DNA of 64,000 nt from positions 9,800,833 through 9,864,832 of the forward strand of contig CM034415.1 in the NCBI GenBank assembly GCA_019925095.2, in the 5' to 3' direction. The notes under the pieces were generated by a model, which was given only the letters and a program-made list of their open reading frames with translations, was not told where the DNA came from and searched no databases. The stretch's first letter is position 1. Each line of letters begins with the position of its first letter. Positions 52,355 to 63,607 of the stretch are shown in pieces. The position numbers and the translations under genes were made by a program. The DNA is from Dendrolimus kikuchii (taxonomy: Eukaryota > Arthropoda > Insecta > Lepidoptera > Lasiocampidae).

Positions 52355-53088
52355 AATAAAACTACGTTGTAACGGTTTTAAGCGCAGTAATTTTATTTGA
52401 TTTTGGTTTTTCCGACGTTTCGGCCACTTTTCAGTGGCCGTGATCACGGAAGACAAAGATGTCAAGTGTCAATGAGTATTGTTAAAGTTTTATTTAGCCT
52501 ACCGCCAACTTATTCATTTTAATTATTTAATTTTATTATTAATTTTGTTTATGGTTATTATTTACTCTATGGGAGCCTAATCTAATTTACTACCGCTTCG
52601 CAACATGTTATGGCTTGAAGAGAAGAAGCGGCGCAAGAAACTCTTCAGCAAACATGCCTAGCTCTAATAATTTTATATAATATTAAATTGGGTGGAAGGA
52701 AAATAAAAGTAATTATCAGTCAAGTTGGTTTGTGTTCCGTTGTACGCAGAAAGAGCTCACAGTGTCTTGAGGTCTGGCAGCTGGTTTTTGCTGGGTTTGG
52801 GTCTTAATAGTTTTGATAATTGGATCCCAAACAGGTGGTACTTGCCAACCATCTTCTCTATTAAAATTTGGGTGTTTTTTGATTTCAATAGCCTCATGCA
52901 TCATTCTAGGTATGAAACGATTCTCTTTCGCGAGGATTTGTGGGTTATCGAATCTGATGTAGTGGTTGGGTTTATCCAGCGTGTGTTCACTGATCGCAGA
53001 CTTCGTAGACCTTGTGTGTTTCATGTCAGCAATGTGTTCTTTTACTCGTGTTTTTATGCTCCTCTTTGTTTGGCCAATGTATGACAAT
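52355..53088 (-). mobile_element. Penelope-like element fragment with GIY-YIG domain
   Basis: The minus frame encodes SYIGQTKRSIKTRVKEH, SAISEHTLDKPNH, FIPRMMHEAIEIKKH and NFNREDGW: the GIY-YIG endonuclease of Penelope-like elements, with YIG, the Arg of the helix, the Glu of EAIEI and Asn-Arg-Glu-Asp-Gly visible; the first GIY is lost by truncation. 14-bp TSD CTAAGTTTATCTCT at 52341-52354 and 53089-53102. The 3' part holds a GAAA-capped hairpin (52421-52440). Confidence 0.9.
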
Positions 53089-53102
53089 CTAAGTTTATCT
53101 CT

Positions 53103-53340
53103 TTATTATATAAACAGGAGCGTCCTGAAACGCGCCCCGCCGCCATTCCGCCATTGTCACTGCCGGCAAGATGGCGGCTACTTCAACATGGCGGCGGCGT
53201 GGCGTCGCGCGCAGACGTACGTGCGTCATTTCGTGCTTATCGAGAACTTCTACAACGGAGTTATCAAGCCGAAGATAAGGAGTGTTATGTTTTTCCATTT
53301 TTAGAGCGTCGTATTTTTATAATAGCGTATTTTTAGTTGG
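53103..53340. other. GC-rich patch downstream of the gene
   Basis: CGCGCCCCGCCGCCATTCCG and AAGATGGCGGCTACTTCAAC; CpG-rich compared with its surroundings. Without the Penelope insertion it would follow the KChIP 3' flank directly. No convincing frame. Confidence 0.35.
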
Positions 53341-54785
53341 ATAGGGTTTGCATCGGTCAACTGCTTTTACTTTTCTATGAATTGAAATAACGAAGCTTTC
53401 GTTTCTTTAACTTTTACTATCTCTAATACCGATATTACATGATGCACTTCAGTCCTTCAATTTGGGCGAAGCAACCAAAGTGATCTATGTAAACATGAAA
53501 TGCAATCATTCAAAGTTATCGACTCTCATCGTATTCTTTCAATTCTCTACCTTTCAACCAAATCCATTTCATTCAGGTTAGTTGAACCGTGTGACATCAG
53601 CTTAATATAACAGTTGAAGTAAACCAAATTTACAAAATATTGTTATTTTTTTAGATTTATTTCAAAAATGTTTATTATTATGTATGACATAAGAGTATTA
53701 TATAATAATATAAGGTGTGTTTTCAAGACGCGAGGGGAAAGCAAGCGACACTCAAGAGGCCTAAAGCGGCCGCTTTTCTAGATTCGTACTTTGAACATGG
53801 CAAGTAAAAATTCACCCTAAATCTCCTACCGGTATCATTGTTAAAATATATAGTTCTTTTATCATAGTCTTTGTAAAATTTTGTTTTTAAATAACTCTAT
53901 TAAATTGAATGATGATATTAAATACATCCAAATGTTGTTATTTTAAATTGAATTTTAAAATTTTAATATACCTGATGTTGATGCTATACGAGTCATTTTT
54001 GTATTTCAATTCGGATTAAGGAATCAATGGACAAACTATGTGATGGTGCCAAGGGTAAATTTTTGAGACCTTATTCCCACCTCCCCTTTTAAAAAAGTAA
54101 CTCAATTTTAAGTTGAGAATATATTTTTTGTAATTTTTTTTTTTATACGTGGATTTAATTTTAAAATAAAAAATCGATGCAAACCAAATTCAAAATTATA
54201 ATTATTATAGGCGTTATATAATATGAAATTTTCCCCAATTTAATAAAAACATAATGTCAACCGCTAATTGTTTATAGTTTTTAAAGGAGTTTTAAAAATT
54301 AGACACTAGATGTGTACTACATTTTTGGATGAAACGGGTAGTTTTGTATTTTTTTCTAAGAAAGTCTGCTAACTCCAGAACTGATTTGATAAACTAACAA
54401 CTGATTTTAGTAGAAGTTAGTTCCAATATATTTTACCTGGTAAAAATGTTTATTTAAAAAGTATCACACATATTTTTTTACATTATGTCATATATCGGGT
54501 CATTTTTCCAATTTCATTTCAATCCGTTAAGTAGTTTTTACGTGATGCTTTAACAGCCAGACAGACAAAAATTCTAAAAATTGCATTTTCGATATCTGCG
54601 GGTCCGAATGAGTTACCCTGATATTTTTCAAATTTTTACACGCATTGTACAAACTTGAACCATTTACAAGTTCATTATAGTATATAATAAATATATTACC
54701 ATAGAATTAATACGCTTATAACCCGAATAGATGTCAGTAAAGTGAAGCAGTTTTAAGTAGGACCTAAAAGTCTCGGCGCGTTGGT
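53341..54785. other. AT-rich 3' flank
   Basis: No gene or repeat family seen. GTTAAGTAGTTTTTACGTGA near 54530 and ATATCTGCGGGTCCGAATGA near 54590 could be TE remnants. Confidence 0.4.
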
Positions 54786-54789
54786 CCCG

Positions 54790-56592
54790 TCAGTCTGCAA
54801 GAGAAAGTCTTAGTGTACGGCCTGAGTGCAAGAGAAAGTCTTAGTGTCCGGCCTGAGTCCAAGAGAAAGTCTTAGTGTACGGCTTGAGTGCAAGAGAAAG
54901 TCTTAGTGTACGGCTTGAGTCCAAGAGAAAGTCTTATTGTACGGCCTGAGTGCAAGATAAAGTCTTAGTGTACGGCCTGAGTCCAAGAGAAAGTCTTATT
55001 GTACGTCCTGTGTGCAAGATAAAGTCTTATTGTACGGCCTGAGTGCAAGAAAAAGTCTTATTGTGCGTCCTGTGTCCAAGAGAAAGTCTTATTGTACGTC
55101 CTGTGTGCAAGATAAAGTCTTATTGTACGGCCTGAGTGCAAGAAAAAGTCTTATTTTACGGCCCGAGTGCAAGAGAAAGTCTTAGTGTACGGCCTGAGTG
55201 CAAGAAAAAGTCTTATTTTACGGCCCGAGTGCAAGAGAAAGTCTTAATGTACGGCCTGAGTGCAAGAGAAAGTCTTAGTGTACGGCCTGAGTGCAAGATA
55301 AAGTCTTAGTGTACGGCCTGAGTGCAAGAGAAAGTCTTATTGTACGGCCTGGGTCCAAGAGAAAGTCTTATTGTACAGCCCGGGTGCAAGAGAAAGTCTT
55401 AGTGTACGGCCTGAGTCCAAGAGAAAGTCTTAGTGTACGGCCTGAGTGCAAGATAAAGTCTTAGTGTACGGCCTGAGTGCAAGAGAAAGTCTTAGTGTCC
55501 GGCCTGAGTCCAAGAGAAAGTCTTAGTGTACGGCCTGAGTGCAAGAGAAAGTCTTAGTGTCCGGCCTGAGTCCAAGAGAAAGTCTTAGTGTACGGCTTGA
55601 GTGCAAGAGAAAGTCTTAGTGTACGGCTTGAGTCCAAGAGAAAGTCTTATTGTACGGCCTGAGTGCAAGATAAAGTCTTAGTGTACGGCCTGAGTCCAAG
55701 AGAAAGTCTTATTGTACGTCCTGTGTGCAAGATAAAGTCTTATTGTACGGCCTGAGTGCAAGAAAAAGTCTTATTGTGCGTCCTGTGTCCAAGAGAAAGT
55801 CTTATTGTACGTCCTGTGTGCAAGATAAAGTCTTATTGTACGGCCTGAGTGCAAGAAAAAGTCTTATTTTACGGCCCGAGTGCAAGAGAAAGTCTTAGTG
55901 TACGGCCTGAGTGCAAGAAAAAGTCTTATTTTACGGCCCGAGTGCAAGAGAAAGTCTTAATGTACGGCCTGAGTGCAAGAGAAAGTCTTAGTGTACGGCC
56001 TGAGTGCAAGATAAAGTCTTAGTGTACGGCCTGAGTGCAAGAGAAAGTCTTATTGTACGGCCTGGGTCCAAGAGAAAGTCTTATTGTACAGCCTGGGTGC
56101 AAGAGAAAGTCTTAGTGTACGGCCTGAGTCCAAGAGAAAGTCTTAGTGTACGGCCTGAGTGCAAGATAAAGTCTTAGTGTACGGCCTGAGTGCAAGAGAA
56201 AGTCTTAGTGTCCGGCCTGAGTCCAAGAGAAAGTCTTATTGTACGGCCTGGGTGCAAGAGAAAGTCTTAGTGTACGGCCTGAGTGCAAGAGAAAGTCTTA
56301 TTGTACGGCCTGGGTCCAAGAGAAAGTCTTATTGTACAGCCTGGGTGCAAGAGAAAGTCTTAGTGTACGGCCTGAGTCCAAGAGAAAGTCTTAGTGTATG
56401 GCCTGAGTGCAAGATAAAGTCTTAGTGTACGGCCTGAGTGCAAGAGAAAGTCTTAGTGTCCGGCCTGAGTCCAAGAGAAAGTCTTATTGTACGGCCTGGG
56501 TGCAAGAGAAAGTCTTAGTGTACGGCCTGGGTGCAAGAGAAAGTCTTAGTGTACGGCCTGAGTGCAAGGAAAGTCTTATTGTACGACTTGGG
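54790..56592. repeat. 31-bp minisatellite, about 58 units
   Basis: Unit of 31 bases, GCAAGAGAAAGTCTTAGTGT plus ACGGCCTGAGT, with few variable positions (GTGC/GTCC, AGAGA/AGATA/AGAAA, TAGTG/TATTG). A block of 23 units is duplicated: TGTCCGG at 54845 and 55558, TTGTGCG at 55061 and 55774, offset 713. Another 8-unit (248-base) repeat follows (56159 and 56407). 31 is not a multiple of 3, so the open frames are incidental. Confidence 0.95.
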
Positions 56593-57060
56593 TGATCCGG
56601 CGGGACGTCCGGCGGGGCGGGCTGCGGGCAATAGAGTGTCCAACCGAGCGACCTCGGTGCACGCTCAGCGTTCATCGTTCACAAACTGGTAAACTTGTAC
56701 GCGACGCCCGGCTTGCACACCTTCGCTGGCACTAGGGACACTCGTTAGCGTTTAGATACATTTACATTAGTTTATCTACTGTCTTAGTGCACGCTCGAAC
56801 CGAGCGTGCAGCGTTCCTACACACGACGCGTCGCTCAACGCAAACATGCCCGCAGGAGCCGCCGCGCCAGTCGGCTGCCACTAGGGACACTCGCTAGCGT
56901 TTCCATGTGTTTGACAGAAACGCTAAATTCCCTACTTTTTAGAAGGACTCCATTTACTTGCAACATTATTTGTGCCTGTGTGCGGCGTGTCAGCGAAAAT
57001 AACTATACGGCGGTCACGCAACATCGATTGGTTTTGTGATTCAACTCTGAACGTAATTTT
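56593..57060. other. GC-rich unique segment
   Basis: CGGCGGGACGTCCGGCGGGG start, then two copies of CACTAGGGACACTCG.TAGCGTTT (56740 and 56880). CpG-rich, and sharply distinct from the AT-rich flank. Could be a promoter region or part of the array's host element; undecided. Confidence 0.4.
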
Positions 57061-57374
57061 GTAGGAAATTATCTCTCTAATTATTACTCTACGATTATTA
57101 CCGTTTGCATTTTATATTTATAATTTGACATAAATGTAATAAATTTGACATAAATATTATAATTTGACATAAGAATAAAAATACAGAGTTGCCAGTGACA
57201 TCCAAAATTAATAATGATAAACACAAGTGAAAAAACAAACATCACAAGAATTATTTTACCATAAGAATAGAAAAGCATCTTTGTCTTTTAAGGGTTTCTC
57301 GTGTTTTTGATCACTTGATGAATGCTATTCTATACAGAGTATAGCAGTTTCGATTGAACTTAGTTTTATTTAAG
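57061..57374. other. AT-rich sequence
   Basis: TTTGACATAAATATTATAAT-type short repeats at 57115-57165. Nothing else recognised. Confidence 0.4.
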
Positions 57375-57384
57375 GAGTTACATA

Positions 57385-57703
57385 GTTGCTCGTGCCTACC
57401 CCGCAAGGGAACTGGCGTGAAGTTATATATATATCGAGGGGTGAAAGGCTATTTGTTTTAAGCGACAATTTGTGACAGAATTGACTTGATGGTTTTCTTG
57501 CATCCTAATGTCTCAAACTTAAGGAATTATAATGAACCTAGTTTCCAACTAAAAACCAGAGATTGTTTTCTTTTTTAAATATAGTATGTAGTTTACTAAT
57601 GAAGTCTTTTTGTGGGTCATTGAAACTTCAAACTCCTCTATCGACACAGTTTCGCAAATGTCGCTTAAAACAAATAACCTTGGACCCCTCGATATGTATG
57701 TAT
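57385..57703 (+). mobile_element. RTE 3' end interrupted by a MITE
   Basis: GCTCGTGCCTACCCCGCAAG to GAAGTTATA, then the MITE, then TATGTATGTAT. 10-bp TSD GAGTTACATA at 57375-57384 and 57704-57713. Confidence 0.88.
57434..57692. mobile_element. MITE with 34-bp TIRs
   Basis: TCGAGGGGTGAAAGGCTATT (57434 on) and its inverse AATAACCTTGGACCCCTCGA (to 57692), flanked by TA: a Tc1/mariner-type non-autonomous element of 259 bp sitting in the RTE tail. Confidence 0.85.
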
Positions 57704-57890
57704 GAGTTACATATATGGAGTTCGTTAGTATTGTGGAAAGAGAACCATCGTTGTCGCAAAATCGGCCTCAAGACTCGTTTGAGAGTGGTTCGCTATATTG
57801 CATAGCTTAGGATTTGACCCTGTAGGACTATTTGAAAAATTCAACCTGTATAAATTAATTCTTCTGAAACAGATTATATTTATATGAAAC

Positions 57891-58185
57891 ACTAGCTGAC
57901 CCCGGCATACTTCGTACCGCCTCAGAATCAATAAATAAAAAACGTTGATTTCTGAACGACGGGACGAACATCAAATGTTTGACAGGTAGGAATAGTTTTT
58001 ATGGGAAAGCGAAATTGTTGTTTTTACTATATTCCAAGCATTTTTTTTTCATATTTACTCACCTTTTAAACCTTCCCTGGATTTCCACAAATAATTCAAA
58101 ACCAAAATTAGCCAAATCTGTCTAGGCGTTCTCGAGTTTTAGCGAGACTAACGAACAGCAATTGATTTTTATATATATAATTAAA
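57891..58185 (-). mobile_element. Helitron-like element, reverse
   Basis: ACTAGCTGACCCCGGCATAC start, TCAAATGTTTGACAGGTAGG, GTTCTCGAGTTTTAGCGAGA, ending TATATATA. Longer form of 21846-22072. Confidence 0.68.
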
Positions 58186-58559
58186 ATGGTTTTTTTGATG
58201 TGAAACATTCGTAATATTGTTGAGATTTGTGTAGTACAGATTTCTCGTAAATAATTGTATCAATTTATATCTTTAAATATGAGGTAATGTGCGAGCGCAG
58301 TGGCGGACTTTATTTAAGTAACCCCTATCCTTACTTTGACAGCTGTCAAATATAACTATATAACCGGTAACAGTATTGCATTAAAACTTTCGGTAATAAC
58401 TGGCCGGTTTGATGTATTGCTGTGCATTTTTATACTCAAGTAACATAAAATAGCTCTGGTAAAAAAAAAAAGAAAAAGAATATGGATTGTGTTCAAATGG
58501 AAATTGTTTTTTTTTTTATGGCTCGGCAGCTAGCCTTTACGTCAGATGTTAGATTCAAT

Positions 58560-58800
58560 GTAGTTTCTTCATTTTCTTAAACCTATGTGTAGCACAGCTG
58601 AACTGTAGGTTATCAGCTAGTGCATTCAATGGAGTTCTTGTGACGACTCAAAAGGCCACATTTGACTTTACAGTTCACATTTCAAACAAAACACATAATT
58701 ACTACTCAAAAACTATCAATATCCTACGACTATTGTTCATTTTAGGGTAATTTTACACATTTTTAGAAAATAAAACATCTCCTTTCAGTTCCCGCCAAAA
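58560..58800. repeat. Dispersed repeat U (copy 2)
   Basis: CAAAAGGCCACATTTGACTT, AAAACTATCAATATCCTACG and TTCAGTTCCCGCCAAAAACT; inverse of 48180-48430. Confidence 0.7.
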
Positions 58801-59029
58801 ACTCCAATGGAAATTGTGTGTTTGTGAAGAAATTATTGTTGTGAAGTTCATGAACTATGTACTATTAGGAACCGGTTCTCTACACTGTACTAATCGTCGT
58901 TTATATCACAACACTGCGAATATGTATCCTAACTTTACACGACGAACTAAAAACGATATAATTTTATTTAAAAAAAATCAATAAATTCCAGTTCTTTATT
59001 CAGTCGTCATTTATTAAGATTATACGAAT

Positions 59030-59172
59030 CATAAATTTATCTCGGGCAACGCATCAGTATGGCGATCCAGCGAGGAAACGTAGCCAGCCTTCTGGGCACC
59101 TTACCCATAGAAGACGGTGATCTAGGCTCAGTATTCTACTTATAGTCTTGAGGGACTATGAGTAGAATACAA
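59030..59172 (+). mobile_element. LINE 3' end ('QRGN' family)
   Basis: The + strand reads [28 protein letters not shown] then stop; matches 16770-16880 inverted. Confidence 0.8.
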
Positions 59173-59273
59173 TACAAATAAGTTAAGTTTTCTTTTATTG
59201 TATTCGATTATATGTATTTTTATAATTGTTTTCTATCTAATACTTATTAAAATAAATACATAAGAACAGGTTT

Positions 59274-59592
59274 TTATCCGTGCAGGAACGGAGAAAGAAT
59301 ACAATTTCCTGCGGCCGGACGGCCTGTCGCAAGAGGCGACAAAACAACCCACAGCCAGGTGGTAGGGCATTTGCCCAACTGGATGGCTACCACCCCTCGT
59401 CTAAAGTATGTCGCCATAACAACCTTGAGTTGTGTTCCGGCATTAGTGACCAGGTTCCAGTCCCTTTTAAGAGAGCAGCAGCGCATTTGTAGCACCTTCG
59501 GTGTTGCAATTGTCTATAGGCGATGGTAACCGCTTTCAATCAAGTGGGCCGTCTGTCTGTCTGCTGAACGCCTGCAATAAAAAATTTAAAAA
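59274..59592 (+). repeat. Element A
   Basis: TATCCGTGCAGGAACGG to CTGCAATAAAAAATTTAAAA; flanked by AGGTTTTTA on both sides, one of the clearest element A TSDs. Confidence 0.9.
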
Positions 59593-59690
59593 AAGGTTTT
59601 TAATTATATCGTTTTTTCTTCGTCGTGTAAAGTTAGGAAAATGCATATTCGCCGTGTTGTGATATAAACGACGATATGTTACCAACCGTT

Positions 59691-60412
59691 CATTTTCTTG
59701 CTATGGGTTGAAATTTGACATAAGCTTTGACAGGAAATGTCAAAATTCAACCGATGGTAGAGCAAGTGAATGAAAAGTAAGATAGAGATAGAGATAATAG
59801 AAATGTTTCACAATACAATCGTTAATCGGTGTATTAATTCACTCGGACAGTTCTCAGAGCGCCAGTCGGCGATCCGAAAGTCTTGTGTAGTTCATGAACG
59901 ATGAACTATTAGGAACCGTGATTCGATTGCTAGCAAAAAAGATCGAAAAGTTGTAATGACCGAGTAGGTGAACTAGTTCAATGACCGAATTGAACTAGAA
60001 TGGAGCGCTCACTTGGATGTAAGTACAACTCTAGTTCTAATCGCAACTCTTCAGCGAAATGTGACACTTCGAAATGTTTATTTCAAAAAGGCAATTATTT
60101 AAAGCATTTAACAGTAAAATAATTCTTGTGAAGAAATCAGCTGTAACGTTATATAGTAGTTAGTAAGAATTTTCCTGATTAGAAAATGTAAAGGTAAACG
60201 CATTTCAATAATTGAAAAACTGTTTACTAAAATTTCTCCAATTAAATAAGCAAAGGAACTTCATGAATGCGTTTACTATTTAGAGGTTGTATTGTAGTAA
60301 CAATCATCGCCTCTTTAACCAAGTTTCAAAGCGCTTAGAGTAGAGTCTTTGCTCGTTTCATAATTTTAACCCTGATTGGTCTGTTTTTTATTCGTTAACT
60401 ACGCTACTACTC
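59691..60412. repeat. TIR-element relics, no gene
   Basis: CTTGCTATGGGTTGAAATTT / AAATTCAACCGATGGTAGAG is a small inverted pair at 59690-59770. TTCATGAACGATGAACTATT and AACTAGTTCAATGACCGAAT recur at 62900 and 63040-63160. The rest is unassigned AT-rich sequence. Confidence 0.5.
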
Positions 60413-60577
60413 GTGCGCAGAAGGTTTGCCGATAGCCTCACGATGTCACGCGTCGATGGTCAGTAGAGTTGACAAAACAGGTTACATAAATAGTTGTTGC
60501 AATAAATTTATTATTGTATATACTTTACATAAGTATATAAAATAATAGTAAGTACTCATCGGCAACCTTCTGCGCGC
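60413..60577. mobile_element. MITE-like inverted repeat
   Basis: GTGCGCAGAAGGTTTGCCGA at 60413 and inverse TCGGCAACCTTCTGCGCGC ending 60577, with AT-rich centre; 165 bp. Confidence 0.65.
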
Positions 60578-61535
60578 GTCTTATAAGTATTTTTGAAACC
60601 AATGTTTCGGTGTGCCTGACAATTATTATTAATTCAGACTTATTCTAGTAGGTATTTATAACATGCAGTGTATAAAAAGCCTCGTGTCAATGCTAAATTT
60701 AGCAGCTAAGTTGTGAAGGAGCTAAGAAAAGGTTCCAAAGCGCTTGAATCTTGGCTAATAAGGCTTGACCGTTAGGAATTGTAACCAAATAAAACTATAG
60801 ACGAAACTTAATAAAATAGTTGGCAAATAGGAATTGACATGAATTTAGTTTTAACGCTTGACGCTTTTTTTGACGTGATACGACGAAATGTCAGCGAAAA
60901 TCCCTTCTTTAATATGTTGGTCCTTCGTGCCGGATAAACCAGACAGAGTAAATATCAAGATGCTTATTCAATATTATATAATATTTATTCGCTGATGTTT
61001 TGTTTGTGTTAGTGAAATATTCGAACCACTCCTAATTATGATTATATTCATTTCTAAAGAAACTTTTAGAGTCTGGCTAGTGAAAATAGAGACTGAAAAA
61101 GCGCGGCAAATTTAAAAAGTATCAATATGGCAACTCCAAATTTCTATAGAATGCAATACGGAAACAACGTGTTAGGTTATGTGTTATCTATTTATGTATG
61201 TTTACTATGAATTACGAACAGAGGCGGCGTAAAGCGTGGGCGTCGTAGGCTATCGCCTGCGACTTCGTACTCCTAGGGGTTTCGCACCTCAAAGACTAAA
61301 ACTTTGCCGCATTTATAATTTCGAATACTTTCGTCGTAGAACAATAATCCTTACTCATATATCAAATTCGCGATATTCGTGGTAACTATTACGGGAAACG
61401 ACCCTCGGCCAGTGCCAGTAGTCAGTTTTAATTGTTTTTCAAATCCATCTTTTGGCGTAACCAGAGGGCCTCGCAAAATGTGTGTTGCCCACATGAAATT
61501 TAGGTCTTGTTCCGTCACTGATTTTTTTAATTTTT
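60578..61535. other. Unassigned sequence
   Basis: No gene or repeat family recognised. A GC-richer patch at 61205-61290 has no convincing frame. Confidence 0.4.
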
Positions 61536-61537
61536 TA

Positions 61538-61765
61538 TATTGCAGCAGTTCAGCAGATAGGCAGACGGGCCACTTGATGGAAAGCTGTTACCATCGCCTA
61601 TGGACATTTGCAACACCGAAGGGGCTACAAATGCGCTGCTGCTCTCTTAAGGGTCACTGGAACCTAGTTACTAATGCCGGAACACAACTCAAGGTTGTTA
61701 TGGCGACATACTTTAGACCACGGGTGGTAGCCATCCAGTCGGGCAAATGCCCTACCACCTGGCAA
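61538..61765 (-). repeat. Element A, 5'-truncated
   Basis: Antisense TATATTGCAGCAGTTCAGCA to CCCTACCACCTGG, where it stops. Confidence 0.85.
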
Positions 61766-62365
61766 GAAACTGATTAAGAAACGTGTTTAGTTTACCTACC
61801 AGGTCAGTATATATAAATGAAATTAGTTTTGAAAAGTTACAATGATGTAATCAGTCAGCCATTCACATTTGAGAAATCGGTGACGAACATATACACATAC
61901 ATGCATACATACAAACCTTTTACTTTAAATTCAGCGTCTTTCTTCTGTTGTTTTTTCTCAAATTTAGAAATCATGCAAAACCGAGCGTATGCGGCCAGCC
62001 TTAAGCTCGTAAATACTAAAACGCAATAAGAGTAAAAATTCTGTTAATTATAACAATGTTTTAGTAAAATGATATTAATATTTTGTAATAGTATTTCCAG
62101 GTAAAAAGTTTGTGAATTATTTGAGTGTCTTCTTTCATTCGCCAAACTCTATAACCATTTTTTTTTATTTGATATAAGTTAAATAAAATAAAACAGGGTA
62201 AAAAAGCCGCTCCTCTTAAAAATATTGCTTTGAAATTTTTTATCATCGTCTATTATAATAAACAATCTTTTGGAAGTGCTTACTATTGCTATGTATTTTG
62301 GGTGACCTTCTAATTAAGTGTTTAGATTCCGTCATACATTTTGGAAAATAGTGTCGGCCGCGTCC
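61766..62365. other. Unassigned AT-rich sequence
   Basis: Nothing recognised. Confidence 0.4.
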
Positions 62366-62366
62366 A

Positions 62367-63327
62367 ATGGCCGGTTCTTATATCTGTATTCATTCATTTG
62401 CCTTACCATCGGTTGAAATTTGACATAACACGTATGGAGCTTATGTTAAATAGTCTTGTATAGTTCATGAACGTTGAACTATTAAGAAACGGTTCTGAAC
62501 TAAAAGAAACATTTCACATTAGGTGTCATCAATAAATTACGCGTCACACGCTAAGGGGGGAAGTGATCGACGAAGTGTGACATTGTGTGACATGTGATAT
62601 CACAAGTCAAAATATAATATATTTAAGCTTTTAAAACTCGAAATATGAACTATTAACGAAATTTGAAAAAATTACGGAACTGCTGTTTTAATTCAATAAT
62701 TCCTTGATGTAAAATTGCAAAATATGTGATGTCGCACTAGAGAGGGAGGAGTATTACGAATGTGACCTGCTGTGACGGACAGTGGAGGGGTCAAAAAATC
62801 ATGAAATTCGTGTGACAATTTATGGATGGCCCCTTATCAAACGTGAATTAGTTCACGTAGTCAGCGCTCAGCGCGTCATACAGCGATCTGTCAGTCTTGT
62901 GTAGTTCATGAACGATGAACTGTTACAAATCGGCGCCCTACAGTGAACTAAATAAACTTTTTACCTTAACAAATGTTCATCGGTGTATTAGTTCACTAAG
63001 TTAACGATTAGCGCTCCAAGCAGCGGGCCGACAAGCTTGTGTAGTTGATGATGAACTTTTAGAAACCGCGATTCGATTGCTAACAAAGATGTTCGAAAAG
63101 TTCTAATGACTAGTACTATTAAAGCGAACTAGTTCAGTGATCAAATTGTACTAGAAAGAAGCACTCAGTTGGATGACTGACTAAACACAAGACTACTGTC
63201 AAATTTTACCAACCGTTCATTTGCCTTACCATTGGTTAAAATATGACATAATCTTCATACCTCTAATGTCAAATTTGTAACGATGTTAAGGCAAGTGAAT
63301 GAATAAAAAGATATAGGAACCGGCCAT
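62367..63327. mobile_element. TIR element, about 960 bp, non-coding
   Basis: Left end ATGGCCGGTTCTTATATCTG with TTCATTCATTTGCCTTACCA; right end inverse (TAAGGCAAGTGAATGAATAA, GATATAGGAACCGGCCAT). TIR about 55 bp. The interior carries TTCATGAACG palindromes but no transposase. Confidence 0.78.
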
Positions 63328-63607
63328 AAATTACATCATTTCATGTTATGCTATTTTCAAAGTTTGACGAGAACTATAGCAAGCTATACTTGAATTTATT
63401 TTAAACTCAATTTTAAATATTTAATTACAAATACCTGTATACATACACTGTTAATATTTGATTTTTCATAACAAATTTAAATATTCTTGATGGAATTAAA
63501 ATGTGCACTAGATTTGATCAATTGAGCTATAATTATGTTTAGTTAGGCCAGCGAGTTGTCACATAACGAAATGGCGGGAAATTCAAAATATCTTTAACTG
63601 GCAACAT

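Larger units (their letters stand above)
58852..59690. mobile_element. Inverted-repeat element hosting LINE and element A
   Basis: 58895-58968 (CGTCGTTTATATCACAACAC ... TAACTTTACACGACG ... ACGATATAAT) is the inverse of 59603-59677. A LINE 3' end (59030-59170) and element A (59275-59590) sit in the loop. Confidence 0.7.

Noticed and set aside
53154..53336. Small ORF in the GC-rich patch after the Penelope fragment
   Set aside because: No domain, no splice context and no similarity to the KChIP C-terminus; kept only as a GC-rich patch.
56159..56595. Repetitive protein-like frames in the 31-bp array
   Set aside because: A period of 31 cycles through all three frames and open frames arise only because the unit lacks stops in some registers.
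57563..57805. 80-codon ORF near the MITE
   Set aside because: It spans one MITE arm and RTE tail; no recognisable protein.
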